Positions 1 through 8,704 of a DNA stretch of 43,387 nucleotides are shown here, piece after piece (the first letter of the stretch is position 1; every line of letters begins with the position of its first letter). The DNA is from Gemmatimonadota bacterium. GTDB taxonomy: Bacteria; JAAXHH01. The DNA is taken from positions 52,932-96,318 of the forward strand of contig VXTP01000016.1 in assembly GCA_009837395.1 (NCBI GenBank), in the 5' to 3' direction. Position numbers and translations under genes: made by a program. Below the pieces are notes generated by a model. The model was not told the origin of the DNA and did not search any database. It saw nothing but the letters and a program-made list of their open reading frames with translations.

Positions 1-2
1 AC

Positions 3-191
3 CTGAACACGGCCACGGACGAGGAGATACTCGCCGTACCCGGCGTGGGCGAGCGTATGGCCCATGAATTCAGGGAATACCGTCCATACACCAGCATGGA
101 GCAGTTTCGCCGTGAAATCGGGAAGTACGTGGACGACGGAGAGGTGGACCGGCTGGCGAGATACGTGGAGATCCGAACCCAGGATCCGTAG
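3..191 (+). CDS. C-terminal part of a helix-hairpin-helix (ComEA-like) protein
   Basis: The window opens inside a gene; 62 codons in frame remain before the TAG at 189-191. The visible peptide starts LNTATDEEILAVPGVGERMA and continues with a second helical pair (EIGKYVDDGEVDRLARYVEI). The pattern 'LNTA..EEI...PGVG..MA..' is the classic helix-hairpin-helix DNA-binding signature of ComEA-type competence proteins and of HhH domains appended to other DNA-binding proteins. The glycines of the hairpin (PGVG) are intact. The N-terminal part, which would show a signal peptide or membrane anchor, lies outside the window, so ComEA itself cannot be distinguished from another HhH protein. Confidence 0.7.
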   Translation: MNTATDEEILAVPGVGERMAHEFREYRPYTSMEQFRREIGKYVDDGEVDRLARYVEIRTQDP

Positions 192-224
192 CAGGAAGCG
201 TGCCGTGTGCGGGGGAATCGGTAA

Positions 225-299
225 TCGGGGTGGGGGGATTTGAACCCCCGACCCCCTGCTCCCAAAGCAGGTGCGCTGACCGGACTGCGCTACACCCCG
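225..299 (-). tRNA. tRNA-Pro(UGG)
   Basis: Read on the minus strand, the segment folds as a tRNA. The 7-bp acceptor stem CGGGGTG/CACCCCG lies at 293-299 and 226-232, followed by discriminator A (225). The D arm contains GTAGCGCAG. The anticodon stem-loop CTGCTTTGGGAGCAG carries anticodon TGG. The T arm contains GGGGGTTCAAATCCCCC. The identity is proline. CCA is not encoded in the DNA (TTA follows). A near-consensus promoter sits directly upstream at 313-341. Confidence 0.95.
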
Positions 300-312
300 T
301 AATTACCGGATA

Positions 313-341
313 ATGATACGGTTCGCCGGTGGACCTGTCAA
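313..341 (-). promoter_or_regulatory. Sigma-70 promoter of tRNA-Pro
   Basis: On the minus strand TTGACA (336-341, perfect -35) is separated by exactly 17 bp from TATCAT (313-318, five of six matches to -10). Transcription would start about 7 nt further on, just before the 5' end of the tRNA at 299. This is the best promoter in the window and implies housekeeping-type sigma recognition in this organism. Confidence 0.8.
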
Positions 342-404
342 GGCAAACCCCGGTCGCAGCGGCCCTTGAGCGGTGCCGAAGCGGTCGACGACGGAAACCG
401 ATCC

Positions 405-1409
405 ATGAAACTGGCCGTCAACGGAAGGATGGACGCCGAACACCTCGCCTTCGCCCGTCAACTGGGGGTAACGGACGTGGTGAACGGGGTGCCGGACTGC
501 GACTTGTCAAAGGGGTATTACGACTTCCATGACCTGTCGCTCCAGAAGGCGCGCATCGAAGATGCCGGGTTGGCCTGGTCGGTGCTCGAGGGCGTGCCCC
601 CCGAGTGGTGCGACAAGATCAAGCTGGGACTGCCGGGACGCGACGAGCAGATCGACAACTGGTGCAGGACGCTGGAGAACATGGGCGCGGTGGGCATCCC
701 CGTCCTGGGTTACTTCTTCAGCCTGCGCAACGTGGGCGGCAACTACGGGCTGCGCACGTCCAAATCGACGCCGAGCCGGGGCGGCGCGATCGTCACCCGT
801 TTCGACTACGAACAGATCCGGGGCGCGAGGCAGGACTACTGGCGTCCGCCCATTCCCCGGGACCTGGAACGGTCCGACGAGGACATGTGGAGCAACGTCG
901 CCTATTTCCTGGAGGCGGTCATACCGGTGGCCGAGCAGGCCGGGGTCCGCATGAGCCTGCACCCCGACGACCCGCCCATATCGCCCATCGCGGGCATCGC
1001 CCGGGTCTTCCGTAGCCACGAGGCCCTCGCGCGGCTCGTCGACCTCGTACCCAGCGACTGCAACGGCCTGGGCTTCTGCCAGGGCACCATATCGGAAATG
1101 CCGGGCAACGTACTCGACGCCATCCGGTATTTCGGCAGCCGGGACAAGATCAACTACGTCCATTTCCGGTTCGTATCCGGCCCCGTTCCCGCGTTCTCGG
1201 AAACCTTCATCGACCAGGGCCACGTGGATCCCATGGAATCCCTGCTGGCCTACGACGAAGCCGGCGTGGACTGTCCCATGATCGACGATCACGTGCCGCG
1301 GCTGGCCACAGATCCGGAGGGGCGACATAACGCGTCCAGGGCTTACGCGCTGGGCTACATGAAGGCGCTGCTTGACAACGTCGGGCGATGCCGGGAAGGT
1401 GTGGCGTGA
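405..1409 (+). CDS. uxuA: Mannonate dehydratase (UxuA family)
   Basis: Predicted TIM-barrel metal-dependent dehydratase converting D-mannonate to 2-keto-3-deoxy-D-gluconate in hexuronate catabolism; cytosolic. With the ATG at 405 the protein has 334 residues and starts MKLAVNGRM, as family members do; a TTG at 366 would add 13 unconvincing residues. Family landmarks are visible: SLHPDDPP (about 184-191, metal ligand His), NGLGFCQGT (about 220-228, Cys), YVHFR (251-255), and a C-terminal DDH (about 294-296). It is the first gene of a tightly coupled operon. Its TGA overlaps the GTG start of the next gene (GTGA). No strong Shine-Dalgarno is seen. Substrate assignment is by family; related sugar acids are possible given the xylonate dehydratase two genes downstream. 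Confidence 0.85.
   Translation: MKLAVNGRMDAEHLAFARQLGVTDVVNGVPDCDLSKGYYDFHDLSLQKARIEDAGLAWSVLEGVPPEWCDKIKLGLPGRDEQIDNWCRTLENMGAVGIPVLGYFFSLRNVGGNYGLRTSKSTPSRGGAIVTRFDYEQIRGARQDYWRPPIPRDLERSDEDMWSNVAYFLEAVIPVAEQAGVRMSLHPDDPPISPIAGIARVFRSHEALARLVDLVPSDCNGLGFCQGTISEMPGNVLDAIRYFGSRDKINYVHFRFVSGPVPAFSETFIDQGHVDPMESLLAYDEAGVDCPMIDDHVPRLATDPEGRHNASRAYALGYMKALLDNVGRCREGVA
1394..1399 (+). promoter_or_regulatory. Ribosome binding site GGAAGG deciding the GTG start at 1406
   Basis: GGAAGG lies 6 nt before the GTG at 1406, inside the end of the mannonate dehydratase gene. The upstream ATG at 1388 has no such site, so GTG 1406, which forms a GTGA overlap with the previous stop, is the better start. Confidence 0.55.
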
Positions 1410-2653
1410 TCCGCGTCGACCGGGACCGGTTCCTGGAAGAGGGTTTCCTGGTCCTGCGCGGCATGATCTCCCCCCGGGATCTCGATGTCCTGCGCCGAAG
1501 CTACGAAACGCTCGTGGACCGGCAACGCAGCATCTGGACGGACGAGGCGGTCGGGGGAAAGGCCCCGGCCGACGTGTGGCGGGCTTCGGCCCAGCCGCGG
1601 CTGAACCTCACGCGGCCGCCGGACCTGGGCGACCGGGAAACGGCCCCGGCCTTCGCGTTCTGGCTCCACGAGAACGTCCAGGGCGTGAGCAGCGTGCTCC
1701 TCGACGAAGACGACGCGCCGCCCACGGAAATGATGCTCATGTGCAACCCGGTGAGAGACCACGGTCCCGCCCGGTGGCACCGCGATTTCTATCCGCCGTT
1801 AAACTGTCCGCTCATGGCCTATGCGGACGATATCCTGGAAAGCGGGCCCCGGTACGTCCAGTGGAACGTACCGCTTTACGACGACAACGTGCTGTGGGTC
1901 GTCCCGGGCAGCCACGTCCGGCGCAACACGCCCGAAGAAAACGCGTCCATGTCCAGTGACCCCAGGTCTCCGGTCCCGGGCGGCGTGCAGACCCGGCTGC
2001 AGGCGGGGGACGGCGTCGTATACATTCTTCCCATACTCCACTGGGGGAGCAACTATTCCACGAAAATGCGCCGCACCATTCACGGGGGGTTCGCGCGCCT
2101 GACGCACTGGCATACGACGGCCTGGATCGAGCAGCTTGCGCCTTCGGCCCGCGATATCTGCCTGCGCTGGCACGAGCGCGCCGCCGGCTACATGAACTAC
2201 GGAGAAGCGGCGCTGCGCGCGGTCCTGGCCGCGGACGCCGGCGCCTATCGGAGCGCGCTGGATGTCCTGCATCCCGGAAGGGGCGAGAAGAGCGTCGTCA
2301 AGTCGACCATCTGTCTCAGCAAGACGGCCCGGCACATATACAACCAGCATTGCGTGGACCCGGACGGCCTTTCGGCGCCGGAAACCCTGGGCATTGAATC
2401 GGTCCATCCCATGACCCTGCAATGGGGCAGGCCGCTCGGTGACCGCTTCACCCCGGAGGAAGCGGAAGTCCTGTGGGCGCGGTTCAAGCCCGTCGACGAC
2501 CTCATGCAATCCGACGAGAACCAGTTGCTGCCGGGTTTCCAGGGCGGCGAGACCCGCTATTACTTCGAAGAAGTTCCGCCGGCGCTCACCCCGGACAACT
2601 GGTACGCTTCATGGACCTCCGGATGTATAGGAAACGGGGCATCCCTATCATGA
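1406..2653 (+). CDS. Phytanoyl-CoA dioxygenase (PhyH) family protein
   Basis: Predicted Fe(II)/2-oxoglutarate-dependent oxygenase of the PhyH/EctD superfamily, about 415 residues, cytosolic. The metal-binding facial triad is readable: RWHRDFYPP supplies the HxD pair (His about 125, Asp about 127), and LHWGSNYS supplies the distal His (about 212). It is followed about ten residues later by the Arg that usually binds 2-oxoglutarate (KMRRTIHGG). The start was chosen at GTG 1406 because of a GGAAGG site and GTGA overlap. The stop overlaps the next ATG (ATGA). PhyH-like genes are expanded in many uncultured marine and soil bacteria, and substrates are mostly unknown. Position between two sugar-acid dehydratases suggests hydroxylation or demethylation of a carbohydrate-derived compound, which is inference. 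Confidence 0.85.
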   Translation: MIRVDRDRFLEEGFLVLRGMISPRDLDVLRRSYETLVDRQRSIWTDEAVGGKAPADVWRASAQPRLNLTRPPDLGDRETAPAFAFWLHENVQGVSSVLLDEDDAPPTEMMLMCNPVRDHGPARWHRDFYPPLNCPLMAYADDILESGPRYVQWNVPLYDDNVLWVVPGSHVRRNTPEENASMSSDPRSPVPGGVQTRLQAGDGVVYILPILHWGSNYSTKMRRTIHGGFARLTHWHTTAWIEQLAPSARDICLRWHERAAGYMNYGEAALRAVLAADAGAYRSALDVLHPGRGEKSVVKSTICLSKTARHIYNQHCVDPDGLSAPETLGIESVHPMTLQWGRPLGDRFTPEEAEVLWARFKPVDDLMQSDENQLLPGFQGGETRYYFEEVPPALTPDNWYASWTSGCIGNGASLS

Positions 2654-4692
2654 AAACACCTTCCCTGCTCTCCTTCGAGGCCGTCGTCGGCCAGTCCGAC
2701 CCTGGCATATACGATATACAGTCCAGCGCACCGGGCCCGGAAGGCAGCCTGCCGCTGACCGGAGACATGCTGCGGGAAAGTCCGAGCGGCGACCTCTTCG
2801 GTTTGTCCCAGAACGTGGGCATGGGTTGGAGTCCAGGGGCGCTGAATCGCCGGGAATACCTGATCCTCAGCACCCAGGGAGGGATCCGCGCATCCGACGG
2901 AACGCCCGTGGCCCTGGGGTACCACACGGGCCACTGGGAGGTCGGCCTGCTCATGCAGGCGGCCGCCGAGGAGCTTACGGCCCTGGGCGGCATACCTTTC
3001 GGCGGCTACTGCACCGATCCCTGTGACGGGCGCACCCAGGGCACGCCGGGCATGATGGACAGCCTGCCTTACCGCAACGACGCGGCCATGGTTTTCCGGC
3101 GCCTGATCCGGTCGCTGCCGACGCGCCGCGGCGTGATCGGCGTGGCGACGTGCGACAAGGGGCTGCCCGCCATGATGATCGCGCTGGCGGCGGCCCACGA
3201 CCTGCCCTGTGTGCTGGTGCCGGGCGGCGTTACGCTGCCGCCCGAGGAGGGTGAAGACGCCGGCAAGATCCAGTCCATCGGCGCCCGGTACGCCCACGGT
3301 GAGATAACGCTGGAATACGCCGCGGACATGGGTTGCCGGACCTGCGCGTCGCCGGGCGGGGGCTGCCAGTTCCTCGGTACGGCGGCCACTTCGCAGGTCG
3401 TGGGCGAAGCCTTCGGCCTTTCCCTGCCCCACAGCGCGCTGGCGCCGTCGGGCCAGCTTATCTGGACCGATATGGCAAAACGGTCGGCCCGGGCGCTGAT
3501 GCGGCTGGACGCCGAAGGAATGACCGTTCGAAAGATCCTGACCGAAGCGGCGCTCGAGAACGCCATGACGGTCCATGCCGCCTTCGGAGGCTCCACCAAC
3601 CTGCTGCTGCACATCCCCGCGGTCGCCCATGCCGCCGGACTGCGCCGTCCCGGGATCGAGGACTGGGCAAGGATCAACCGGCAGACGCCCCGGCTGGTGG
3701 ACGTGCTGCCGAACGGCCCGACGGGCTATCCCACGGTGACCGCCTTCCTGGCCGGCGGCGTGCCGGAAGTCATGCTTCACCTGCGCGAAGCGGGCCTGTT
3801 GAACGAATCGGCGCTTACCGCGGCCGGGTCTACCCTGGGAGAGGTACTGGACTGGTGGCGGGCGTCCGACAGACGGCGGCTGGTCCGCGAGCGCCTGAAA
3901 AAGGTGGACGGGATCGACCCGGACGACGTGATCATGTCCCCGGACCGCGCGCGGAACCGGGGGCTGACCAGCACGGTGACCTTTCCCGTGGGCAACCTCG
4001 CGCCGGAAGGATCGGTCATCAAGAGCACGGCGATCGACCCGGACGTCGTCGACCCGGACGGGGTGTACCGAAAAACGGGACCCGCGCGGGTATTCACGCA
4101 GGAACGGGACGCCATCGCCGCCATCAAGAGCCGGGGCGAGGACCGGGTCAAGCCCGGCGACGTACTGGTGCTCATCTGCCGGGGACCCATGGGCGCCGGG
4201 ATGGAGGAGACCTATCAGATCACCGCCGCGCTGAGGCACCTGTCCTTCGGCAAGCACGTCGCCGTGGTGACCGACGCCCGGTTCTCCGGCATCTCCACGG
4301 GCGCCTGCATCGGCCACGTCGGTCCCGAGGCCCTGGCGGGCGGCCCCATCGGAAAGATCATCGACGCCGACCTGGTGGAAATCGTCATCGACCGGAACAA
4401 CCTGACCGGATCCATCAACCTGGTCGGCAGCGGAGACCGCACGATCGGTGCGGAAGAGGGCAACCGGCTGCTCGCCGGGCGTTCGCCGAGAAACGACCTG
4501 GCCGTCGACCCGAATCTGCCCGACGACACCCGGCTCTGGGCCGCACTGCAGCAGGCCGGCGGCGGCGCGTGGGGCGGATGTGTCTACGACGTGGATGAGA
4601 TCGTCCAGCGTTTGCAGCACCACGTTTCGGCCGGACCGGAGCCCACGAAGCCGTCACAACCAAAGACGAAGGCAGGTAAAAATGGCAGATAA
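2650..4692 (+). CDS. yjhG: D-xylonate dehydratase, YjhG/YagF type (IlvD/Edd superfamily)
   Basis: Predicted Fe-S dehydratase turning D-xylonate into 2-keto-3-deoxy-xylonate. The 680-residue product matches the YjhG/YagF subfamily nearly throughout: [12 protein letters not shown] near the N-terminus, [45 protein letters not shown] and [14 protein letters not shown]. Likely cluster ligands are Cys125 (DPCDG), Cys168 (TCDKG) and Cys239 (GGCQF). The ATG at 2650 overlaps the previous TGA by 4 nt; a longer reading frame to 2473 would overlap the PhyH gene and lacks family support. A charged tail ([16 protein letters not shown]) beyond the usual end overlaps the next gene by 11 nt. E. coli homologues have about 655 residues. 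Assignment to family is secure; xylonate as physiological substrate is by homology. Confidence 0.92.
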   Translation: MKTPSLLSFEAVVGQSDPGIYDIQSSAPGPEGSLPLTGDMLRESPSGDLFGLSQNVGMGWSPGALNRREYLILSTQGGIRASDGTPVALGYHTGHWEVGLLMQAAAEELTALGGIPFGGYCTDPCDGRTQGTPGMMDSLPYRNDAAMVFRRLIRSLPTRRGVIGVATCDKGLPAMMIALAAAHDLPCVLVPGGVTLPPEEGEDAGKIQSIGARYAHGEITLEYAADMGCRTCASPGGGCQFLGTAATSQVVGEAFGLSLPHSALAPSGQLIWTDMAKRSARALMRLDAEGMTVRKILTEAALENAMTVHAAFGGSTNLLLHIPAVAHAAGLRRPGIEDWARINRQTPRLVDVLPNGPTGYPTVTAFLAGGVPEVMLHLREAGLLNESALTAAGSTLGEVLDWWRASDRRRLVRERLKKVDGIDPDDVIMSPDRARNRGLTSTVTFPVGNLAPEGSVIKSTAIDPDVVDPDGVYRKTGPARVFTQERDAIAAIKSRGEDRVKPGDVLVLICRGPMGAGMEETYQITAALRHLSFGKHVAVVTDARFSGISTGACIGHVGPEALAGGPIGKIIDADLVEIVIDRNNLTGSINLVGSGDRTIGAEEGNRLLAGRSPRNDLAVDPNLPDDTRLWAALQQAGGGAWGGCVYDVDEIVQRLQHHVSAGPEPTKPSQPKTKAGKNGR

Positions 4693-5491
4693 CCCGGCCG
4701 TACTTGACCTGAAAGTGCGGTATTTCCAGGACAGCACCCCCGCCGACGTGCCCTGCAGGGAAGAGCACTTCATCCGCCGGGAGTTCCGCATGAGCCTGCC
4801 CGTCGAACAGACGGCGCTCGTCCTGGTGGACCTGTGGAACACCCATTTCATCGACAGCTGGATCGAGCGGGCCGCCCGGGTCACGCGGGAGGCGATCGTG
4901 CCGGCTATCGAGATGAGCCGGAAGGCCGGCTTGCCGGTGATCCACGCCCCGTCGCCGGAGGTGGCGCGGCAGTTTCCCCAGTCGGCCCGGAATCCGGCGG
5001 CCCACGAACCGACACGCGGCGGCGCGGACTGGCCGCCCCCGGCGTTCAGGAGCAGGGAAGGCGCGTACCGGGCTTACCGCGGTCCCCGGAGCCAACCCCC
5101 GGGCATCGGTCTTCACTGGGATCCCATCAGCGACGGCCTGACGGTGTCGCCGGCCGTGGAGGTCCGTGACGAAGACGTGGTGATCACCACCGGCGCCGAG
5201 TTGCACGAGGTACTGGCCGAACGGAACGTACTCCACCTGGTCTACGCCGGTTTCGCCACCAACTGGTGTGTCCTGGGCAGGGACTACGGCATCCGTTCCA
5301 TGGCCCGGTACGGGTACAATATCGTTTTCCTGCGCGACTGCACGGCGGGTGTCGAGTTCCCCGATACGCTGGACGAACTTTTCGTGACGGAAATCGCGGT
5401 CCGCGAGATCGAGCAGCAGTTCGGATTTTCGGCGTCGAATGCGGATTTCTTCGAGAGTTGCCGGAGAGTCACAGAAGGGAACGCGGTTTGA
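4682..5491 (+). CDS. Isochorismatase-family cysteine hydrolase
   Basis: A 269-residue Rossmann-like hydrolase of the isochorismatase/nicotinamidase superfamily. The fold markers are [13 protein letters not shown], with the catalytic Asp at about residue 50, and [11 protein letters not shown], with the nucleophile Cys at about 196. The stretch [11 protein letters not shown] resembles the segment before the last core strand. The ATG at 4682 overlaps the end of the xylonate dehydratase gene by 11 nt; AGGCAGGT just upstream can serve as ribosome binding site. The gene ends in TTGA, where the TTG is the next start. A paralogue lies at 7861. In a sugar-acid operon it may cleave an amide or an N-linked sugar derivative; the substrate cannot be read from the sequence. 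Confidence 0.85.
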   Translation: MADNPAVLDLKVRYFQDSTPADVPCREEHFIRREFRMSLPVEQTALVLVDLWNTHFIDSWIERAARVTREAIVPAIEMSRKAGLPVIHAPSPEVARQFPQSARNPAAHEPTRGGADWPPPAFRSREGAYRAYRGPRSQPPGIGLHWDPISDGLTVSPAVEVRDEDVVITTGAELHEVLAERNVLHLVYAGFATNWCVLGRDYGIRSMARYGYNIVFLRDCTAGVEFPDTLDELFVTEIAVREIEQQFGFSASNADFFESCRRVTEGNAV

Positions 5492-6321
5492 TCGTCGATA
5501 CCCACACCCACTTCTACGATCCCTCCAGGCCGCAGGGCGTGCCCTGGCCCCGTGCCGAAGACGAGTTCCTTTACCGGCGTATCATGCCGGAGGATTTCAA
5601 GGGCGAAGCGTTGTCCGAAGGCGTCACCGGCACGGTCGTGGTGGAAGCCAGCGCCTGGGTGGAGGACAACCGGTGGATCCTGGACCTGGCCGAGGAAGAC
5701 CCTTTTCTGCTGGGCCTGGTGGGTCACCTGGAACCACCGGACAAGGATTTCGAATCCGATCTGGACCGATTTGCCGCCCATGACCTCTTCTACGGCATCC
5801 GGTTGGGGAAGGTGCCCGTCGACGATCCGGTGTATCTCAAGGCACTGGAGCAACTCGCCGCCCACGACCTCACGCTGGATCTGCTCGTGGGCAAGGAGTG
5901 GCTGGCCGGGGTGACCGCCTGCGCCGACCGTTTCCCCGGTCTCAGGATCGTGCTGAACCACCTCGCCCACGTGCCGGTAACCGGCGGCCGCCCGGACGAG
6001 GAATGGATCGCCGGCATCACCTCCGCCGCGGCCCATCCCAACGTATTCTGCAAGATATCGGGCATGGTGGAACTGGCGCGGGACGATCCTCCGCCTGAGG
6101 ACCCGGCCTACTATAAACCGGTCCTCGATGTGCTCTGGAACGCCTTTGGGGAGAGCCGACTGCTGTATGCCAGCAACTGGCCGGTATCCTGGAGATTCGC
6201 TTCCTACCGCCAGGTCCAGGCACTGGCCATGGCCTGCTTCGAGCCGAGAGGTTCGGAAGCCCTCGATAAAATCATGGGAAAGAACAGCAGGGAAGCCTAC
6301 AGGTGGGTGCCGCGAAGCTGA
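5488..6321 (+). CDS. TIM-barrel metal-dependent hydrolase, COG3618 (lactonase-like amidohydrolase 2)
   Basis: About 277 residues. The start is the TTG at 5488, overlapping the previous TGA, with AGAAGGGA 8 nt upstream. It begins (L/M)[14 protein letters not shown], the metal-binding DxHxH motif of amidohydrolase-2 proteins. LNHLAHVPV and FCKISGMVE follow, and ASNWPVSWRF near the C-terminus corresponds to the GSDWP motif. COG3618 includes L-fuconolactonase, L-rhamnono-lactonase and 2-pyrone-4,6-dicarboxylate lactonase. As last gene of the sugar-acid operon a sugar lactonase supplying the aldonic acid for the dehydratases is attractive. Oddity: in the GSDWP motif the usual Asp is Asn (SNWP). 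The 3' end with its stop lies in a 19-bp duplication. Confidence 0.83.
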   Translation: MIVDTHTHFYDPSRPQGVPWPRAEDEFLYRRIMPEDFKGEALSEGVTGTVVVEASAWVEDNRWILDLAEEDPFLLGLVGHLEPPDKDFESDLDRFAAHDLFYGIRLGKVPVDDPVYLKALEQLAAHDLTLDLLVGKEWLAGVTACADRFPGLRIVLNHLAHVPVTGGRPDEEWIAGITSAAAHPNVFCKISGMVELARDDPPPEDPAYYKPVLDVLWNAFGESRLLYASNWPVSWRFASYRQVQALAMACFEPRGSEALDKIMGKNSREAYRWVPRS

Positions 6322-6349
6322 CGGGCGTGAGGGTACCGCGAAGCTGACG
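6305..6349. repeat. 19-bp duplication covering the amidohydrolase stop codon
   Basis: Two copies of GGGTGCCGCGAAGCTGACG (6305-6323 and 6331-6349; one mismatch, G/A at the fifth base) with a period of 26 bp. The first copy contains the last codons and TGA of the amidohydrolase gene; the second lies in the intergenic space before the convergent citrate synthase stop. Confidence 0.85.
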
Positions 6350-6380
6350 TCGGGCGAAATCCTACCGGCCTGCCGCCTTG

Positions 6381-7682
6381 CTAACGGTCTTCTATCGGAA
6401 CGTAATGGCAGACGTCGTCGCCGGTATAGATCTGGCGGGGGCGGGCGATTTTCTGCTCCGGGTCGTCCAGCATCTCCGCCCACTGGGCCAGCCAGCCCAC
6501 GGTGCGGGGAATGGCGAATAGCACCGGGAACATTTCGAGCGGAAAACCCATGGCCTGGTAGATGAGACCCGAATAGAAGTCGACGTTCGGATAGAGCTGC
6601 CGGTTGACGAAATAATCGTCTTCGAGGGCGATCCGCTCGAGTTCCACGGCGACGTCCAGCAGCGTGTTCTTTTCGGTCACGCCCAGTACCCGGTGGGTCA
6701 TCTCCTTGAGGATCTTGGCCCGGGGGTCGTAGTTCTTGTACACGCGGTGTCCGAATCCCATGAGCCGTATATCGCCCTGCTTGACCTTCTTGATGTAAGC
6801 GGGCACGCGGCTGATGTGGCCGATTTCCTGCAGCATGTGCAGCACCTGCTCGTTCGCTCCGCCGTGCAGCGGACCGTACAGGCCGGCGGCGGCGGCGGCC
6901 ACGGACACGTAGGGATCGGGCAGCGAACTGCCTACGCTCCGCATCGCATTGGCGCTGCAGTTCTGCTCGTGGTCCACGTGCAGGATGAACACCACATCCA
7001 GCGCCTTTTCCAGCACGGGATCGGGGGTGTATTTCTCCGTCATTTTGTACATCATGGACAGGAAGTTTCCGCAGTACCCCAGGCCGTTGTCCGGATAGGT
7101 GTAGGGAAAGCCCTGGCTGTGCCGGTACGCGAAGGCGGCGATGGTCGGAATCTTGGCGATGAGCCGGTGGATCTGTTCGTTGCGGATCTCCACGTCACGT
7201 ATCCGCTTCGCCTCGGGGTAGAAGGTGGAAAGCGCGGCGACCGTGCTGATCAGGATCCCCATGGGATGGGCGTCGTAACGGAACCCGTCCATGAACTTCT
7301 TGATATTCTCATGGACGATCGCGTGATGGGTGATGTCGTAGGACCATTCGTCCAGCTCGGTCCGGGTCGGCAGCATGCCGTGGACGATCAGGAAGGCGAC
7401 TTCGAGAAAGGAACTGTTGACCGCCAGGTCCTCGATAGGGTAGCCCCGGTAACGCAGGATGCCCTTTTCCCCGTCGATGTGGGTAATGCTGCTCCGGCAG
7501 GAAGCGGTGTTGGTGAATGCCGGGTCGTAACCCAGCAGCCCGAAATCGTCCTCGGACACCTTGATCTGTCGAAAGTCCGTGGTGGGGATCGCGGCGCCGT
7601 ACCTGGGATAGGTCCCGTACTGGATCGGGATCTCGTATTTTTTGCCGGTCCGGTTGTCGATGACCGTCAATGTGTCGGGCAT
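6381..7682 (-). CDS. gltA: Citrate synthase
   Basis: Condenses acetyl-CoA and oxaloacetate to citrate at the entry of the TCA cycle; cytosolic. The 433-residue length and the N-terminal small beta region (residues 1-60, TVIDNRTGKKYEIPI) fit the hexameric, Gram-negative-type enzyme. Catalytic residues are in place: His273 (PLHGGANEQ), His312 (MGFGHRVYKNYDPRA) and Asp368 (NVDFYSG). The ATG at 7682 is preceded by a textbook AGGAGGT 8 nt away (7691-7697). A possible promoter is at 7752-7780. It is convergent with the sugar-acid operon and divergent from the isochorismatase-fold gene at 7861, so it is transcribed alone. Confidence 0.96.
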   Translation of the reverse strand: MPDTLTVIDNRTGKKYEIPIQYGTYPRYGAAIPTTDFRQIKVSEDDFGLLGYDPAFTNTASCRSSITHIDGEKGILRYRGYPIEDLAVNSSFLEVAFLIVHGMLPTRTELDEWSYDITHHAIVHENIKKFMDGFRYDAHPMGILISTVAALSTFYPEAKRIRDVEIRNEQIHRLIAKIPTIAAFAYRHSQGFPYTYPDNGLGYCGNFLSMMYKMTEKYTPDPVLEKALDVVFILHVDHEQNCSANAMRSVGSSLPDPYVSVAAAAAGLYGPLHGGANEQVLHMLQEIGHISRVPAYIKKVKQGDIRLMGFGHRVYKNYDPRAKILKEMTHRVLGVTEKNTLLDVAVELERIALEDDYFVNRQLYPNVDFYSGLIYQAMGFPLEMFPVLFAIPRTVGWLAQWAEMLDDPEQKIARPRQIYTGDDVCHYVPIEDR

Positions 7683-7690
7683 GCAGTACG

Positions 7691-7697
7691 ACCTCCT
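7691..7697 (-). promoter_or_regulatory. Strong ribosome binding site of gltA (AGGAGGT)
   Basis: AGGAGGT on the minus strand, 8 nt before the gltA ATG, the strongest Shine-Dalgarno in the window. It shows that the organism uses canonical anti-SD pairing even though many operon-internal genes rely on overlaps. Confidence 0.8.
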
Positions 7698-7751
7698 GCA
7701 AACAGGATGGGGAATGCGCAGGCACCGGGATTTTCGCGCCGTGAAAGCAAC

Positions 7752-7780
7752 AAATTAACGAATCGCGGCCCTTCGGTCAA
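7752..7780 (-). promoter_or_regulatory. Possible gltA promoter
   Basis: TTGACC (7775-7780, five of six matches to -35) is followed after 17 bp by TAATTT (7752-7757, three of six). The location, 70-100 bp upstream of gltA in the 178-bp divergent region, is appropriate, but the -10 match is poor. Confidence 0.35.
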
Positions 7781-7860
7781 CCGATATTCGATTCCCAACC
7801 GGCCGTGTATATACATCCCTTGGCCGCCGCTCAAAGGAGACGCGACCGCGTAGCAAGTCC

Positions 7861-8703
7861 ATGGCCATAGTAAAGATTACCGCGGGGTATTATCAGCAGT
7901 TCGACGCCGACCCATCGCTGGACCATCCGGGGCAGGGGTACGGGGGATGGCGGCGTGCGGAAATAAGGATCGACACCGACCACACGGCATTCGTCGTCAT
8001 GCACGCGTGGGATACCGGAAGTCCGGAGGACTACGTGGGATGGCACCGGGCCGTCGAGTATTTTCCCAGGGCGGAGAAGATATGCCGGGAAGTGTTTCCC
8101 CCGCTGCTCCGGGCGATACGATCGGGCGGCATGAAGATGTTCCACGTCGCGGGCGGTGGCAGGTACCACGAGCATCACCCTGGATACCGGGCCGCCGTCG
8201 AACTGGCGGGTCCCGAACCGGATGCGGTGGAACCCGTCGCCGGCGATCCTGTTTACGAGGAACTGAACCGGTTCCGCGCCGAACGGGTTTTCCCGGGTGC
8301 CCGGAACTCCGCCGATATCGAGCGCGGATTCGCCCGGATCGATTTCCCGCCCCAGGCACGGCCCGAGCCGGAGGAGGGCGTGGCGGAGAACGGCCGGCAG
8401 TTGGCGGCCCTGTGCCGCGCCCACGGCATCAACCACCTGATCTACATGGGTTTTGCCATCAACTGGTGCCTGCTGATGTCGCCCGGGGGGATGCTGGACA
8501 TGCGGCGGTACGGGGTCATCTGTTCCGCCATTCGCCAGGCCGTGACTGCCGTGGAAAACCGGGAAACGGCGGCAACGGAAGCGGCCAAGGAACTCGCGCT
8601 GTGGCGGGTCGCCCTGGCGTTCGGCTTCGTATTCGAACTGCAGGATGTCATGGAAATGCTGAATCGGGACCGGACGCCGGCTAAGGGACCGGACGCCGGC
8701 TAA
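7861..8703 (+). CDS. Isochorismatase-fold protein with altered active site
   Basis: 280 residues, start ATG 7861. It resembles the isochorismatase-family gene at 4682 in plan: an N-terminal strand [12 protein letters not shown] and a late GFAINWCLL that holds the nucleophile-position Cys203. The residue aligned with the catalytic Asp of the superfamily (LVDLW in the paralogue) reads His48 (VMHAW), though Asp51 lies close by and could substitute. Hence activity is uncertain. There is no close Shine-Dalgarno; AAAGGAG lies about 22 nt upstream. The last codons and stop are inside a 19-bp tandem duplication shared with the 3' end of ispG, and the two convergent genes overlap by 4 nt. Function unknown. 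Confidence 0.75.
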   Translation: MAIVKITAGYYQQFDADPSLDHPGQGYGGWRRAEIRIDTDHTAFVVMHAWDTGSPEDYVGWHRAVEYFPRAEKICREVFPPLLRAIRSGGMKMFHVAGGGRYHEHHPGYRAAVELAGPEPDAVEPVAGDPVYEELNRFRAERVFPGARNSADIERGFARIDFPPQARPEPEEGVAENGRQLAALCRAHGINHLIYMGFAINWCLLMSPGGMLDMRRYGVICSAIRQAVTAVENRETAATEAAKELALWRVALAFGFVFELQDVMEMLNRDRTPAKGPDAG

Positions 8704-8704
8704 G
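8667..8704. repeat. 19-bp perfect tandem duplication at two convergent gene ends
   Basis: GGACCGGACGCCGGCTAAG is present twice without a gap (8667-8685, 8686-8704). Both the TAA of the isochorismatase-fold gene (8701-8703) and the TAG of ispG (8700-8702, minus strand) lie in the second copy. Because 19 is not a multiple of three, the first copy is read in a different frame from the second. Confidence 0.95.

Noticed and set aside
2560-4623. 687-codon open frame on the minus strand, opposite the xylonate dehydratase gene
   Set aside because: Shadow of a high-GC gene: low-complexity Arg/Gly/Val/His composition, no domain motifs, while the plus strand shows a full YjhG/YagF protein.
6322-6380. 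Terminator between the convergent sugar-acid operon and gltA
   Set aside because: No stable hairpin followed by a T run was found; the space is occupied mainly by the 19-bp duplication.
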